Under the pieces are notes generated by a model. That model made no database searches. It was given only the letters and a program-made list of their open reading frames with translations, and had not been told where the DNA came from. A stretch of 64,000 bases of DNA from Maricaulis sp. (lineage in GTDB: Bacteria > Pseudomonadota > Alphaproteobacteria > Caulobacterales > Maricaulaceae): assembly GCF_017643475.1 (NCBI RefSeq), contig NZ_JAEPNI010000001.1, positions 372,001-436,000 on the forward strand, read 5' to 3'. Shown in pieces: positions 26,540 through 34,592 of this stretch. The position numbers were made by a program, and so were the translations under genes. Numbering within the stretch: the first letter of the stretch is position 1; each line of letters starts with the position of its first letter.

Positions 26540-27628
26540 TCACCTCGCCGCGAGGTGGCGCCAGGCGCGCTCCAGTGGGCCCGTGTGATATCGTTTCAGC
26601 CAGGCATGGATGGCCAGGTGTTGGATGACAAGATAGGCGAGGCCGACGGCGAAGAGCATGCCGGGTGATATCTGGTCATAAAGGCCGAGTCCTGCCGGAT
26701 AGAGCAGCGGTACGAATACCAGGGATTGCGATATGTAGAGGGTGAGGCTCATCCGGCCACCCTGTTCAAGCCAGCCCAGCCCCCGACCTTTCAGCCAGCG
26801 GTAGAGCGCGATGAGCAGGACGATCTGCCCTGCCAGCAAGGCCAGGTTTGCATAATTGTTCAACAGGGTGCGCTGGGGCCAGCTGGTGGCATGCGGGAGC
26901 AGCCAGTGGGTGGCGGAAGCAACCAAGGCCGCGCCTGCAGCGACCGTGACCAGCACACCGATCGATATCCGATTCTGATCGTTCAAAAACCGTCTTCCGA
27001 TCCAGAAGCCCAGGAAAAACAGGCCGAGCATCTGCACGAAGCGTCCGCTCTCCCAGTAGAAGACCGCCTTGTAGAATTGTCCTGAGGCAGCGTTGGTTGC
27101 GATCAGGTTGGACCAGCCTCCTTCCAGATATGCCTGCAGTGTCGGATCAGACCAGTGTAAGGGCTGTTCGGGGAAGGTGTCGGTGGTGACCTGAAAGAGC
27201 AGAACAGGCTGGAGGAGAAGAGGGAGGAAGACGACCGGGAGCCAACGGGTCTTCAGACTGGGTGCCAGAAGGAACAGGGCGAAACCAGCCACGACGATGA
27301 GGGTCAGGATGTCGCCGCGATAGACCAGACCGTGAAGCCAGCCGATCACAAACAGGATCACCAGGCGTTTTGCGAAATAGACCCGCTGCCTATCCGAGGG
27401 CTCGCTTGCCGTCGGGAGCATGAGGTGCGTGGAGATTCCGAACAGCAGGGCGAGCAGGGCAAAGGACTTTCCGGCGAAGATGCTGAATGTCCAGGCCTGA
27501 AACGGGTTGGGATCGGGAGCTAGCCAGTACAGCTCGAACAGCTCGACGATATGCACGAGAAACAAGCCCAGCATGGCAAACCCGCGCAATATGTCGAGCT
27601 CAGGAATGCGGGATTCCGCGACTGCCAT
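26540..27628 (-). CDS. DUF418-family multipass membrane protein
   Basis: A 362-residue protein with about ten membrane helices, the opening RIPELDILRGFAMLGLFLV and the closing GPLERAWRHL, which are typical of DUF418 proteins, relatives of membrane acyltransferases. Its biochemical role is not established. AGGAAAG precedes the ATG at 27628. It is divergent from the sugar symporter gene and shares with it a 134-bp intergenic region that contains a LacI-type operator, so it may belong to the glucan regulon, possibly acylating or transporting a sugar product; that last point is inference. Confidence 0.8.
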   Translation of the reverse strand: MAVAESRIPELDILRGFAMLGLFLVHIVELFELYWLAPDPNPFQAWTFSIFAGKSFALLALLFGISTHLMLPTASEPSDRQRVYFAKRLVILFVIGWLHGLVYRGDILTLIVVAGFALFLLAPSLKTRWLPVVFLPLLLQPVLLFQVTTDTFPEQPLHWSDPTLQAYLEGGWSNLIATNAASGQFYKAVFYWESGRFVQMLGLFFLGFWIGRRFLNDQNRISIGVLVTVAAGAALVASATHWLLPHATSWPQRTLLNNYANLALLAGQIVLLIALYRWLKGRGLGWLEQGGRMSLTLYISQSLVFVPLLYPAGLGLYDQISPGMLFAVGLAYLVIQHLAIHAWLKRYHTGPLERAWRHLAAR

Positions 27629-27693
27629 AAACTTTCCTCACGTCCGGTTGGAATTCGGATAGAATTGACATTCACTAGCGATTGAGTGATCAA

Positions 27694-27709
27694 TTGACAA
27701 CGTTATCAG
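27694..27709. promoter_or_regulatory. LacI-family operator before the symporter operon
   Basis: TTGACAACGTTATCAG matches the palindrome TTGACAACGTTGTCAA at 14 of 16 positions. Other copies are at 37203 and 45023. It lies between the divergent DUF418 and symporter genes. The LacI-family regulator encoded at 49596 is the obvious candidate binder. Confidence 0.75.
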
Positions 27710-27761
27710 GAATGAGGTCAGGCAGACTGGTCCAGCCGCGACAGCCGACCCGGGGGAGAAA

Positions 27762-29342
27762 ATGCAGTTATCGACGTTCGACCTTGTGATCGTGTTCGGC
27801 TATGCGCTGGCACTGATTGCTATCGCGACCCTGGTCAGCCGCGAGAAGGCGGGGCATCAAAAGGACTCCTCCGACTTCTTCCTGGCCGGCAAGGCCTTGC
27901 CGTGGTGGGCGGTCGGTGCCTCGCTGATTGCAGCGAACATCTCGGCCGAACAGATCATCGGCATGTCCGGCTCGGGTTATGTCGTGGGTTTGGCAATTGC
28001 CACCTATGAATGGCTCGCCGCCGTGACGCTGATCGTCGTTGGCAAATTCTTCCTGCCAGTCTTCCTGAAGAACGAGATTTACACGATGCCGCAATTCCTG
28101 GAGCGTCGTTATGACGGCCGGGTCAAGACGGTGATGTCTATCTTCTGGCTGGCGCTCTACACATTTGTGAATCTCACCGCGATCCTGTGGCTGGGTGCAA
28201 CAGCGATCAATGCCCTGACGGGTTTCGACATCACTTTCGCGCTGATCGTTCTGGCGGCATTTGCCGTGGCTTATTCCATCTATGGCGGGCTGAAAGCGGT
28301 GGCCCTGACGGACATCATCCAGGTGGCCATGCTGGTCGGCGGCGGTTGTCTGATCACATGGATTGCCCTCAACGAGGTCAGCGATGGCGCGGGTGTCATT
28401 GCCGGTATGGGCGTTCTGATTGACGAGGCGCCGGGCAAGTTCGACATGATCCTGGACAGCGATCATCCGGAATACATGAACCTGCCGGGCATCGGTGTGC
28501 TGATGATCGGCATGTGGGTGATGCATTTCTCATACTGGGGCTTCAACCAGTACATCATCCAGCGGGCGCTGGGCGCCAAATCCGTTGATGAGGCCCAGCG
28601 CGGCATCGTGTTTGCCGCTTTCCTGAAACTCTTCATGCCGCTGATCATCGTGGTTCCGGGCATCGCAGCCTTTGTGCTGGCCCAGGACGCGTCCAGCGGC
28701 ATCGAGGTTGGTCGGCCGGATGCGGCCTATCCCGCCCTGATGGCCCTGACACCGGTGGGTATAAGAGGTCTGATTTTTGCGGCTCTGATTGCTGCCATCG
28801 TCTCCTCCCTGGGTTCGATGATGAACTCCATCTCCACCATCTTCACGCTCGACATCTATAAGCCGATGCGAGAAGTGGCGAGCGAGGGGCATCTGGTGAC
28901 GGTCGGGCGTCTGGTCTCCATCTGTGCGGTGATCATTGCCGTCGCGGTGGCTCAGCCGCTGCTGGGCAATTTCCCGCAGGCATTCCAGTTCATCCAGGAG
29001 TTCACCGGCTTCTTCACGCCGGGCATTGTGGCGCTGTTCGTGCTCGGTGTTTTCTGGAAATCGGCTACCGCCAACGGCGCGCTGGCAGCAGCGGTTGGCT
29101 CCTTTGGTCTGTCGGTGCTCGGCAAACTCTACATGGACTGGATGCCGTTCCTTGACCGTGTCGGCTGGATCTTCCTGGCGTGCCTGGGGATCATGTTCGC
29201 CATGGCCGTGATCGAGCGCAAGGACCAGGGCGAGAAGGCCGTCTCCATTGACGGTGTCTCGTTCTCGACCTCCAGCCTCTACAATCTCGGAGCGCTGATC
29301 GTCGTCATCACGCTCGGACTTCTCTACTGGGCATTCTGGTAG
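27762..29342 (+). CDS. Sodium/sugar symporter (SSS family, SGLT-like)
   Basis: The 526-residue inner-membrane protein belongs to the solute:sodium symporter family, with about 14 helices. Recognisable blocks are DFFLAGKALPWWAVGASLIAANISAEQIIGMSG near the start (residues about 34-66, listed here only in part: the SSS signature), YGGLKAVALTDIIQ in the middle and GRLVSICAVIIAVAVAQPL later. It most resembles sodium/glucose and sodium/galactose carriers. CGGGGGAGAA precedes the ATG at 27762, and a LacI-type operator lies 53 bp upstream. Gluconokinase starts five bases after its stop, so the two are co-transcribed with the downstream GH3, lactonase and GntP genes. Confidence 0.88.
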   Translation: MQLSTFDLVIVFGYALALIAIATLVSREKAGHQKDSSDFFLAGKALPWWAVGASLIAANISAEQIIGMSGSGYVVGLAIATYEWLAAVTLIVVGKFFLPVFLKNEIYTMPQFLERRYDGRVKTVMSIFWLALYTFVNLTAILWLGATAINALTGFDITFALIVLAAFAVAYSIYGGLKAVALTDIIQVAMLVGGGCLITWIALNEVSDGAGVIAGMGVLIDEAPGKFDMILDSDHPEYMNLPGIGVLMIGMWVMHFSYWGFNQYIIQRALGAKSVDEAQRGIVFAAFLKLFMPLIIVVPGIAAFVLAQDASSGIEVGRPDAAYPALMALTPVGIRGLIFAALIAAIVSSLGSMMNSISTIFTLDIYKPMREVASEGHLVTVGRLVSICAVIIAVAVAQPLLGNFPQAFQFIQEFTGFFTPGIVALFVLGVFWKSATANGALAAAVGSFGLSVLGKLYMDWMPFLDRVGWIFLACLGIMFAMAVIERKDQGEKAVSIDGVSFSTSSLYNLGALIVVITLGLLYWAFW

Positions 29343-29347
29343 GATAG

Positions 29348-29848
29348 ATGGCTCGCCTGATCGTCATCATGGGTGTCTCGGGCAGCGGGAAGTCGACACT
29401 TGCCGCTGCGCTGGCCGAACAAACCGGCTGGTGCTGCCTGGAGGCGGATGATTTTCATCCGTCAGAGAACATCCGCAAGATGGCTGCGGGCGAGCCGCTG
29501 ACCAATGACGACCGCCGCAGCTGGATCCGCTCCATGAGGGCGGCGATAGACGCGTTGAGCGATCACACCGTGATTGCGACCTGTTCGGCGCTGAACCATA
29601 CCGTACGCGGCTGGCTGACCGAGGGGCTGGATCGTGAGGTGTCTTGGTGCTGGCTGAAGCTGGATGAGGACACGGCTTGTGAACGTGTCCGCTTCCGGTC
29701 GGGGCACTACATGCCCGCCGCACTCGTGCGCAGCCAGTTCGAGGCGCTCGAACCGCCGGCCGAGGCGTGGCAGCTCGATGCCACAAGACCGCTCGCCCAT
29801 AATCTCGAAGAACTGAACCACCGCCTTTCAGCGCCCGTCGCTGTTTGA
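29348..29848 (+). CDS. gntK: Gluconokinase
   Basis: This 166-residue cytoplasmic kinase phosphorylates gluconate to 6-phosphogluconate, feeding the Entner-Doudoroff or pentose-phosphate route. Diagnostic features are the P-loop MGVSGSGKST (residues about 8-17), EADDFHPSENIRKMAAGEPL with NDDRRSWIRSM (about 37-66), and CSALNHTVRGWL, all in the order and spacing of GntK-type enzymes; the usual third Lys/Arg YR.LR block is present as LNHTVRGWL. The length is standard. It sits in an operon with a lactonase and a GntP permease, which fits a gluconate-using branch. Confidence 0.92.
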   Translation: MARLIVIMGVSGSGKSTLAAALAEQTGWCCLEADDFHPSENIRKMAAGEPLTNDDRRSWIRSMRAAIDALSDHTVIATCSALNHTVRGWLTEGLDREVSWCWLKLDEDTACERVRFRSGHYMPAALVRSQFEALEPPAEAWQLDATRPLAHNLEELNHRLSAPVAV

Positions 29849-29880
29849 GCCGGGGTGCCGATAAGAACAAAGGAAACACC

Positions 29881-32217
29881 ATGTCCAAAATTGACTACGT
29901 TGTCAGAATGCGCACCTGTGCCGCCACCCTGTCTCTGCCGCTGATTGTCCTGGCGGCCTGTCAGGAGGATAGCGGTCCACAGAATATGGTTGCCCAGGCC
30001 GGTGTAACGCGGGCGCAGACGCAGTTTTCCCAGCGGGTCGAAGGTCTGCTGGCGCAGATGACGCTGGAAGAGAAGCTCGGCCAGCTCCACCAGGCCGCGG
30101 GTGGTCGCAGCCGCAATCTCAACTCCCGCCTGACACCTGAAGAGCTGGACCGTGTCCGCGCCGGCGCGGTCGGGTCCTATCTGCATGTCGCGGGTGCAGA
30201 GCCGCTGGCAGAGTTGCAGCGTGTCGCGGTTGAGGAAAGTCGTCTGGGCATTCCACTCCTGTTTGCGATGGATGTCGTGCACGGCTATCGCACCATCTTC
30301 CCCGTGCCGATCGCCATGGCCTCGACCTGGGATGAGGCCGATTGGCGAAATGCCACACGTATTTCTGCCGAGGAAGCATCCGCCTCAGGTCTGCACTGGA
30401 CGTTTGCCCCGATGATCGACATCGCGCGTGATCCGCGCTGGGGGCGCATCGTGGAGGGGGCAGGCGCGGATCCCTATCTCGGGTCGCGAATGGCGGAAGC
30501 GCAGGTTCAGGGCTTCCAGGGTGAAAGCCTCGCGGCTGGAGACACACTCCTGGCGACGGCCAAGCATTTTGGCGCCTACGGCGTGCCAATAGGGGGCCGC
30601 GATTATGGAACCGCGGACATTGGCGAGCGCAGTCTCTACGAGACCTATCTGCCGCCCTTCTACGCGGCGACACAGGCGGGCGCGGGCTCCATGATGACCG
30701 CGTTCAACGATATTGACGGCGTGCCCTCGACCTCGAATGAGGCGCTGATCGACGGGACGCTTCGCGCGCGCTGGGGTTTTGATGGTCTGATCGTCAGTGA
30801 CTGGAACGCGATTGCCGAACTGATGAATCACGGCGTGGCGGAATCGCGCGCTGCCGCCGGGGCCCTGGCCCTCCAAGCGGGCGTCGACATGGACATGACG
30901 AGCGGCATATTTGTAGAGGAATTGCGCGATGCCATTGCGGCGAACCCGGCGCTGGAAGCCGATCTGGACCTGGCCGTTGGGCGCATCCTGACCGCGAAGG
31001 AGCGTCTGGGCCTGTTTGACGAACCGATGGTCTATCACCAGGTCGAGCGCGAGGAATCTGAGCTTCTCGCTATCGATCATCGGGAAGCGGCGCGAGCCAT
31101 CGCAGCGCGCAGTGTGGTCCTGCTGAAGAATGAGAACCAAGCCTTGCCGCTGGACGTCGGCGCGGGCCGGGTGGCAGTCATCGGCGCACTGGCGACGGAT
31201 GCCTCGACCCAGCTGGGGTCCTGGCGAGCGCAGGGGCGATCGGAGGACGTTATCAGCCTGCTTGATGGTTTGCGCGATGGCGCGCCGGAAGGTGTGGAGA
31301 TCGTCCATGCAGCAGGCGCGGATCCGCGCAGCGACGACCTTTCCGGACTGGATGAAGCTGTTGCACTGGCCCGGTCTGCGGATCGTGTGCTGCTGGTTGT
31401 CGGCGAGCACTTCGACCTGTCGGGTGAAGCGCGCAGCCGTTCGGATCTCTTCCTCCCAGACAGTCAACGCGCCCTGGTGTCGGCCATTCTCGACACTGGA
31501 CAGCCTGTGACGGTCGTGCTGGTGACCGGCCGCCCGCTGGCGATCCCCGACATAGCTGAGCGAGCGGATGCGGTGCTGAATACCTGGATGCTGGGTGTGG
31601 GGGCAGGTCCGGCCCTGGCCGATATCGTCTTTGGAGAAACCTCTCCGGCAGGCCGTCTTCCGGTCAGCTTCCCGCGGGCGACGGGCGCCGCGCCTTTCAC
31701 CTATTCGGAATATCCGGGCGGCCGCCCGGCAGATCCGGATCTGTCGCGTGACACCAACCGCTATATGGACCAGCCGATCACGCCGCTCTACGCCTTCGGG
31801 CACGGGCTCTCCTATTCAACGTTTGAATACGGTGAACTCGACGCCGCTGTTGTCGATGACGAGATCCGCCTCTCGGTAGAGATTTCCAACACCGGTGATC
31901 GCCAGGCGGATGAAGTCGTCCAGCTCTACATGCGTGACCCCGTCGCTTCGGTTGCCCGTCCGCGCATCGAGCTGCGCGGTTTCGAGCGTGTCTCCCTGGC
32001 TCCGGGAGAAAGTGTGACGGTCCGGTTCACGCTGGCCCCGGCACAGGCGGCAGTTTTCCAGGCGCCAGGCGTCTGGAGGGTCGAGCCGGGCCAGCTGGTC
32101 TTCCACGTTGGCGCCAGTTCTCTCGATCTCAAGTCCTCTGCGGACGTGCAGATTGAAACCGGGTTCGACACGGATCAGCCTGCTGCCGCGATCGCGACCC
32201 GGGTGGAGACTGAGTGA
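29881..32217 (+). CDS. GH3 beta-glucosidase lipoprotein (BglX-like)
   Basis: A 778-residue glycoside hydrolase family 3 enzyme that should release terminal beta-linked glucose from oligosaccharides. The leader ends in the lipobox LAAC (about residue 23), pointing to membrane anchoring facing the periplasm. The catalytic nucleophile is Asp307 in GLIVSDWNAI; substrate-pocket motifs KHFGAYG and GRDYGTAD precede it. A GH3 C-terminal domain follows, then a fibronectin-III-like domain (about 660-750; SVEISNTGDRQADEVVQLYM). The ATG at 29881 has AAGGAAA upstream; a TTG at 29845 is in frame but has no ribosome site. Its stop overlaps the lactonase start (ATGA), so they are coupled. Confidence 0.93.
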   Translation: MSKIDYVVRMRTCAATLSLPLIVLAACQEDSGPQNMVAQAGVTRAQTQFSQRVEGLLAQMTLEEKLGQLHQAAGGRSRNLNSRLTPEELDRVRAGAVGSYLHVAGAEPLAELQRVAVEESRLGIPLLFAMDVVHGYRTIFPVPIAMASTWDEADWRNATRISAEEASASGLHWTFAPMIDIARDPRWGRIVEGAGADPYLGSRMAEAQVQGFQGESLAAGDTLLATAKHFGAYGVPIGGRDYGTADIGERSLYETYLPPFYAATQAGAGSMMTAFNDIDGVPSTSNEALIDGTLRARWGFDGLIVSDWNAIAELMNHGVAESRAAAGALALQAGVDMDMTSGIFVEELRDAIAANPALEADLDLAVGRILTAKERLGLFDEPMVYHQVEREESELLAIDHREAARAIAARSVVLLKNENQALPLDVGAGRVAVIGALATDASTQLGSWRAQGRSEDVISLLDGLRDGAPEGVEIVHAAGADPRSDDLSGLDEAVALARSADRVLLVVGEHFDLSGEARSRSDLFLPDSQRALVSAILDTGQPVTVVLVTGRPLAIPDIAERADAVLNTWMLGVGAGPALADIVFGETSPAGRLPVSFPRATGAAPFTYSEYPGGRPADPDLSRDTNRYMDQPITPLYAFGHGLSYSTFEYGELDAAVVDDEIRLSVEISNTGDRQADEVVQLYMRDPVASVARPRIELRGFERVSLAPGESVTVRFTLAPAQAAVFQAPGVWRVEPGQLVFHVGASSLDLKSSADVQIETGFDTDQPAAAIATRVETE

Positions 32218-33242
32218 TGCCGACACGACGGGAAACTCTTGCAGGTCTTGGCGGGCTTGCAGCGATGGGGCTGGGTGGATGTGCGTCGCGTTCGCTTCCC
32301 ATCTCGGTCGAGCTTCATGATGCCAGTGCGCAGCCATTGTTCCGGGCCGCGTGGGGGCTGGAGCAGCTAGCCGACGGTTTTACCTGGAGTGAGGGGCCAA
32401 GCTGGGACCGCGTACGGCAGTGCCTCTATTTCACCGATGTTCCGGGCAACCGGGCCTATCGCTGGTCGGATTCGGCTGGGTTGGAGACATTCCTTGATCC
32501 TTCCGGCGTCGATGCCTCGAGAGCGGTCGGCATGCGCGAACCGGGCGCCAATGGACTCTGGTACGGCGAGGATGGCTGGCTCTATCTCTGCAATCATGGT
32601 GAGCGCGCGGTTCAGCGCATGCAGCTCGACACACAGGCGCGGGAGACGCTGGTTCAGAACTTTGAAGGCCAGCGTTTCAACAGTCCCAATGATCTTGTGC
32701 GGGCCGATGATGGCTCGATCTATTTCACCGATCCGCCCTATGGCCTTGAGGGGCTGGATGCCTCGCCGCTCAAGGAAATGTCTGCTAATGGCGTCTATCG
32801 ACTGGCGCCGGACGGTCAGTGCGAACGCCTGTTCGATCACCTCACCTTCCCCAACGGGATAGCGTTGTCCCCGGGCGAGGACTGGCTCTATGTGGCGCAG
32901 TCTGACCCTCAGGCTCCGCACATCTATCGGGCGCCGCTGCGAGAAGGTCGTCCTGCGGGTGCACTCGAACTCTGGTTCGATGCGTCGTATTTCCTGGCCG
33001 CGGGCGATCCGGGATTGCCGGACGGGATGTGTGTCAACGAGGACGGGCTGGTGTTTGCGACCGGGCCGGGTGGGGTGTTGGTACTCTCACCGCGCGGTGA
33101 CCTGCTTGCGCGGATCCTGACGGGTAGCGCAACGGCGAACTGCGCCTTTGGCGGTGTGAATGGCGACTGGCTCTACATCACGGCGCATGACCGTTTGCTG
33201 CGAATGCGGACAAACACCCGAGGTCTGCAATGGCGGAGCTAG
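32217..33242 (+). CDS. Gluconolactonase (SMP-30 family), exported lipoprotein
   Basis: The 341-residue protein has a twin-arginine-like leader (TRRETLAGLGG) with lipobox LGGC (about residue 23), so it acts outside the cytoplasm. The SMP-30 beta-propeller is evident from EGPSWDRVRQCLYFTDV, the metal-binding FNSPNDLVRADDGSIYFTDP region (described here in part) and LTFPNGIALSPGEDWLYV. These enzymes hydrolyse glucono-1,5-lactone to gluconate. The gene overlaps both neighbours: four bases with GH3 and thirteen with GntP. Periplasmic lactonase next to a gluconate permease suggests that glucose is oxidised outside the cytoplasm and imported as gluconate. Confidence 0.9.
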   Translation: MPTRRETLAGLGGLAAMGLGGCASRSLPISVELHDASAQPLFRAAWGLEQLADGFTWSEGPSWDRVRQCLYFTDVPGNRAYRWSDSAGLETFLDPSGVDASRAVGMREPGANGLWYGEDGWLYLCNHGERAVQRMQLDTQARETLVQNFEGQRFNSPNDLVRADDGSIYFTDPPYGLEGLDASPLKEMSANGVYRLAPDGQCERLFDHLTFPNGIALSPGEDWLYVAQSDPQAPHIYRAPLREGRPAGALELWFDASYFLAAGDPGLPDGMCVNEDGLVFATGPGGVLVLSPRGDLLARILTGSATANCAFGGVNGDWLYITAHDRLLRMRTNTRGLQWRS

Positions 33243-34591
33243 GGCTGGAGAACTGGCAGGATTATCGCCCGCTGCTCGCTACTCTCGCGGCGATCCCGCT
33301 GCTGTTGTGGCTGGTTCTGAAATGGAAAATCCCGGCGTTCACGGCCTTGATCGGCGTTAGCCTGATTGCGGCGCTCGCAGCGGGCATGAGCTCTGAAGCG
33401 GCTTATGCAACCATTACGGCTGGCATGGGTGGGACCCTGGGTTTTATCGCCGTAATCGTCGGCCTAGGCAGCCTGTTTGGGGCGTTGTTGGAGGCTGGAG
33501 GCGGCCTGCCCAGGCTGGCGCGCCTGCTGCTGGGAGAGCGGCGCGGCTTTGGCGGTCAGCTGATGACCGGTATGATCGGCCTCGTGGTGGCGATCCCTGT
33601 GTTTTTCGATGTTGCCCTGATTGTTTTGGCGCCGGTTGTGGTCGCCCTCGCCAGACGAGCCGGTCGGCCTGTCCTGGCATTCGGTCTGCCGCTGCTTGCA
33701 GGCTTGGCCATTGCCCACGCCTTTATTCCTCCGACACCCGGTCCGGTTGCTGTTGCCGATATTCTCGGCGCGGACCTGGCCTGGGTGATCCAGGCCGGAC
33801 TGGCGGCTGGCATCCCCGCTCTGCTGGTCGCCGGTCCGGTGTTTGCCAACGCGCTGGAGCGTTTCGGCCAGATGCCGGAGGCCAGGCTGGGTCATGACGG
33901 GGTGTCTGATGAAATCGAGAATGCCGTCAGCGGGCGGATTGTGCTTCTTCTTATCCTTCTGCCGCTGGTCCTGATCCTGACACAGGCCGTCCTTGCCCTG
34001 ACAGGGGTTGGCGGTGCCGCTTCTGATGTTTTTGCTCTTGTCGGGCATCCCTTTGCTGCCCTGCTGATTGGCTGTGCGATCGCCGGGCTTGTCGTTGCGA
34101 ACAAGCCCCAACTCATTCGTGACCGGGTCAGCCGCGGCATTGCGGAAGCTTTTGCTCCGGCTGGCGCGGTGATCCTGGTCACCGGCGCGGGCGGGGCATT
34201 CAAACAGGTTCTGGTCGATACCGGAGCCGGGGCCCAGCTGGCAGGTCTTGTTCTGGCTTTTGGTATGACACCGATCCTGCTCGGTTATGCTCTGGCCCTG
34301 ATTGTCCGCGTGGCCCAGGGCAGCGCGACAGTTGCGATGATCACAGCGGCCGGCATGACCGCTCCCCTGCTAATTGGTCAGGACCTGGGTGGGTTTGACG
34401 TAGCGTTGATCGTGATCGCGATTGCAGCGGGCGCCTCGGCCCTGTCGCATGTCAATGACAGCGGCTTCTGGCTCGTCAGCCGGATATTCGGCTTGAGCGA
34501 GGCGGCGACGCTGAAAACGTGGACAGTCTCGTCCACGCTGCTCAGCATCACCGGTCTTTTCGCTTGTCTGGCATTGAGCCTGCTGGCCTGA
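33230..34591 (+). CDS. Gluconate:H+ symporter, GntP family
   Basis: A 453-residue inner-membrane carrier with about 12-14 helices and GntP-family hallmarks: GMGGTLGFIAVIVGLGSLFG, IPVFFDVALIVLAPVV, HAFIPPTPGPVAVADILGA, VTGAGGAFKQVLVDTG and LSHVNDSGFW. It should import gluconate or a related sugar acid with protons. It starts 12 bp inside the lactonase gene and is followed convergently, two bases beyond its stop, by the second GH3 gene, with no recognisable terminator between them. With gluconokinase it completes a gluconate-use branch. Confidence 0.93.
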   Translation: MAELGLENWQDYRPLLATLAAIPLLLWLVLKWKIPAFTALIGVSLIAALAAGMSSEAAYATITAGMGGTLGFIAVIVGLGSLFGALLEAGGGLPRLARLLLGERRGFGGQLMTGMIGLVVAIPVFFDVALIVLAPVVVALARRAGRPVLAFGLPLLAGLAIAHAFIPPTPGPVAVADILGADLAWVIQAGLAAGIPALLVAGPVFANALERFGQMPEARLGHDGVSDEIENAVSGRIVLLLILLPLVLILTQAVLALTGVGGAASDVFALVGHPFAALLIGCAIAGLVVANKPQLIRDRVSRGIAEAFAPAGAVILVTGAGGAFKQVLVDTGAGAQLAGLVLAFGMTPILLGYALALIVRVAQGSATVAMITAAGMTAPLLIGQDLGGFDVALIVIAIAAGASALSHVNDSGFWLVSRIFGLSEAATLKTWTVSSTLLSITGLFACLALSLLA

Positions 34592-34592
34592 G

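Noticed and set aside
29845..29880. Upstream TTG start for the first GH3 gene
   Set aside because: It would put a charged stretch before the lipoprotein leader and has no ribosome site; ATG 29881 gives a clean lipobox.
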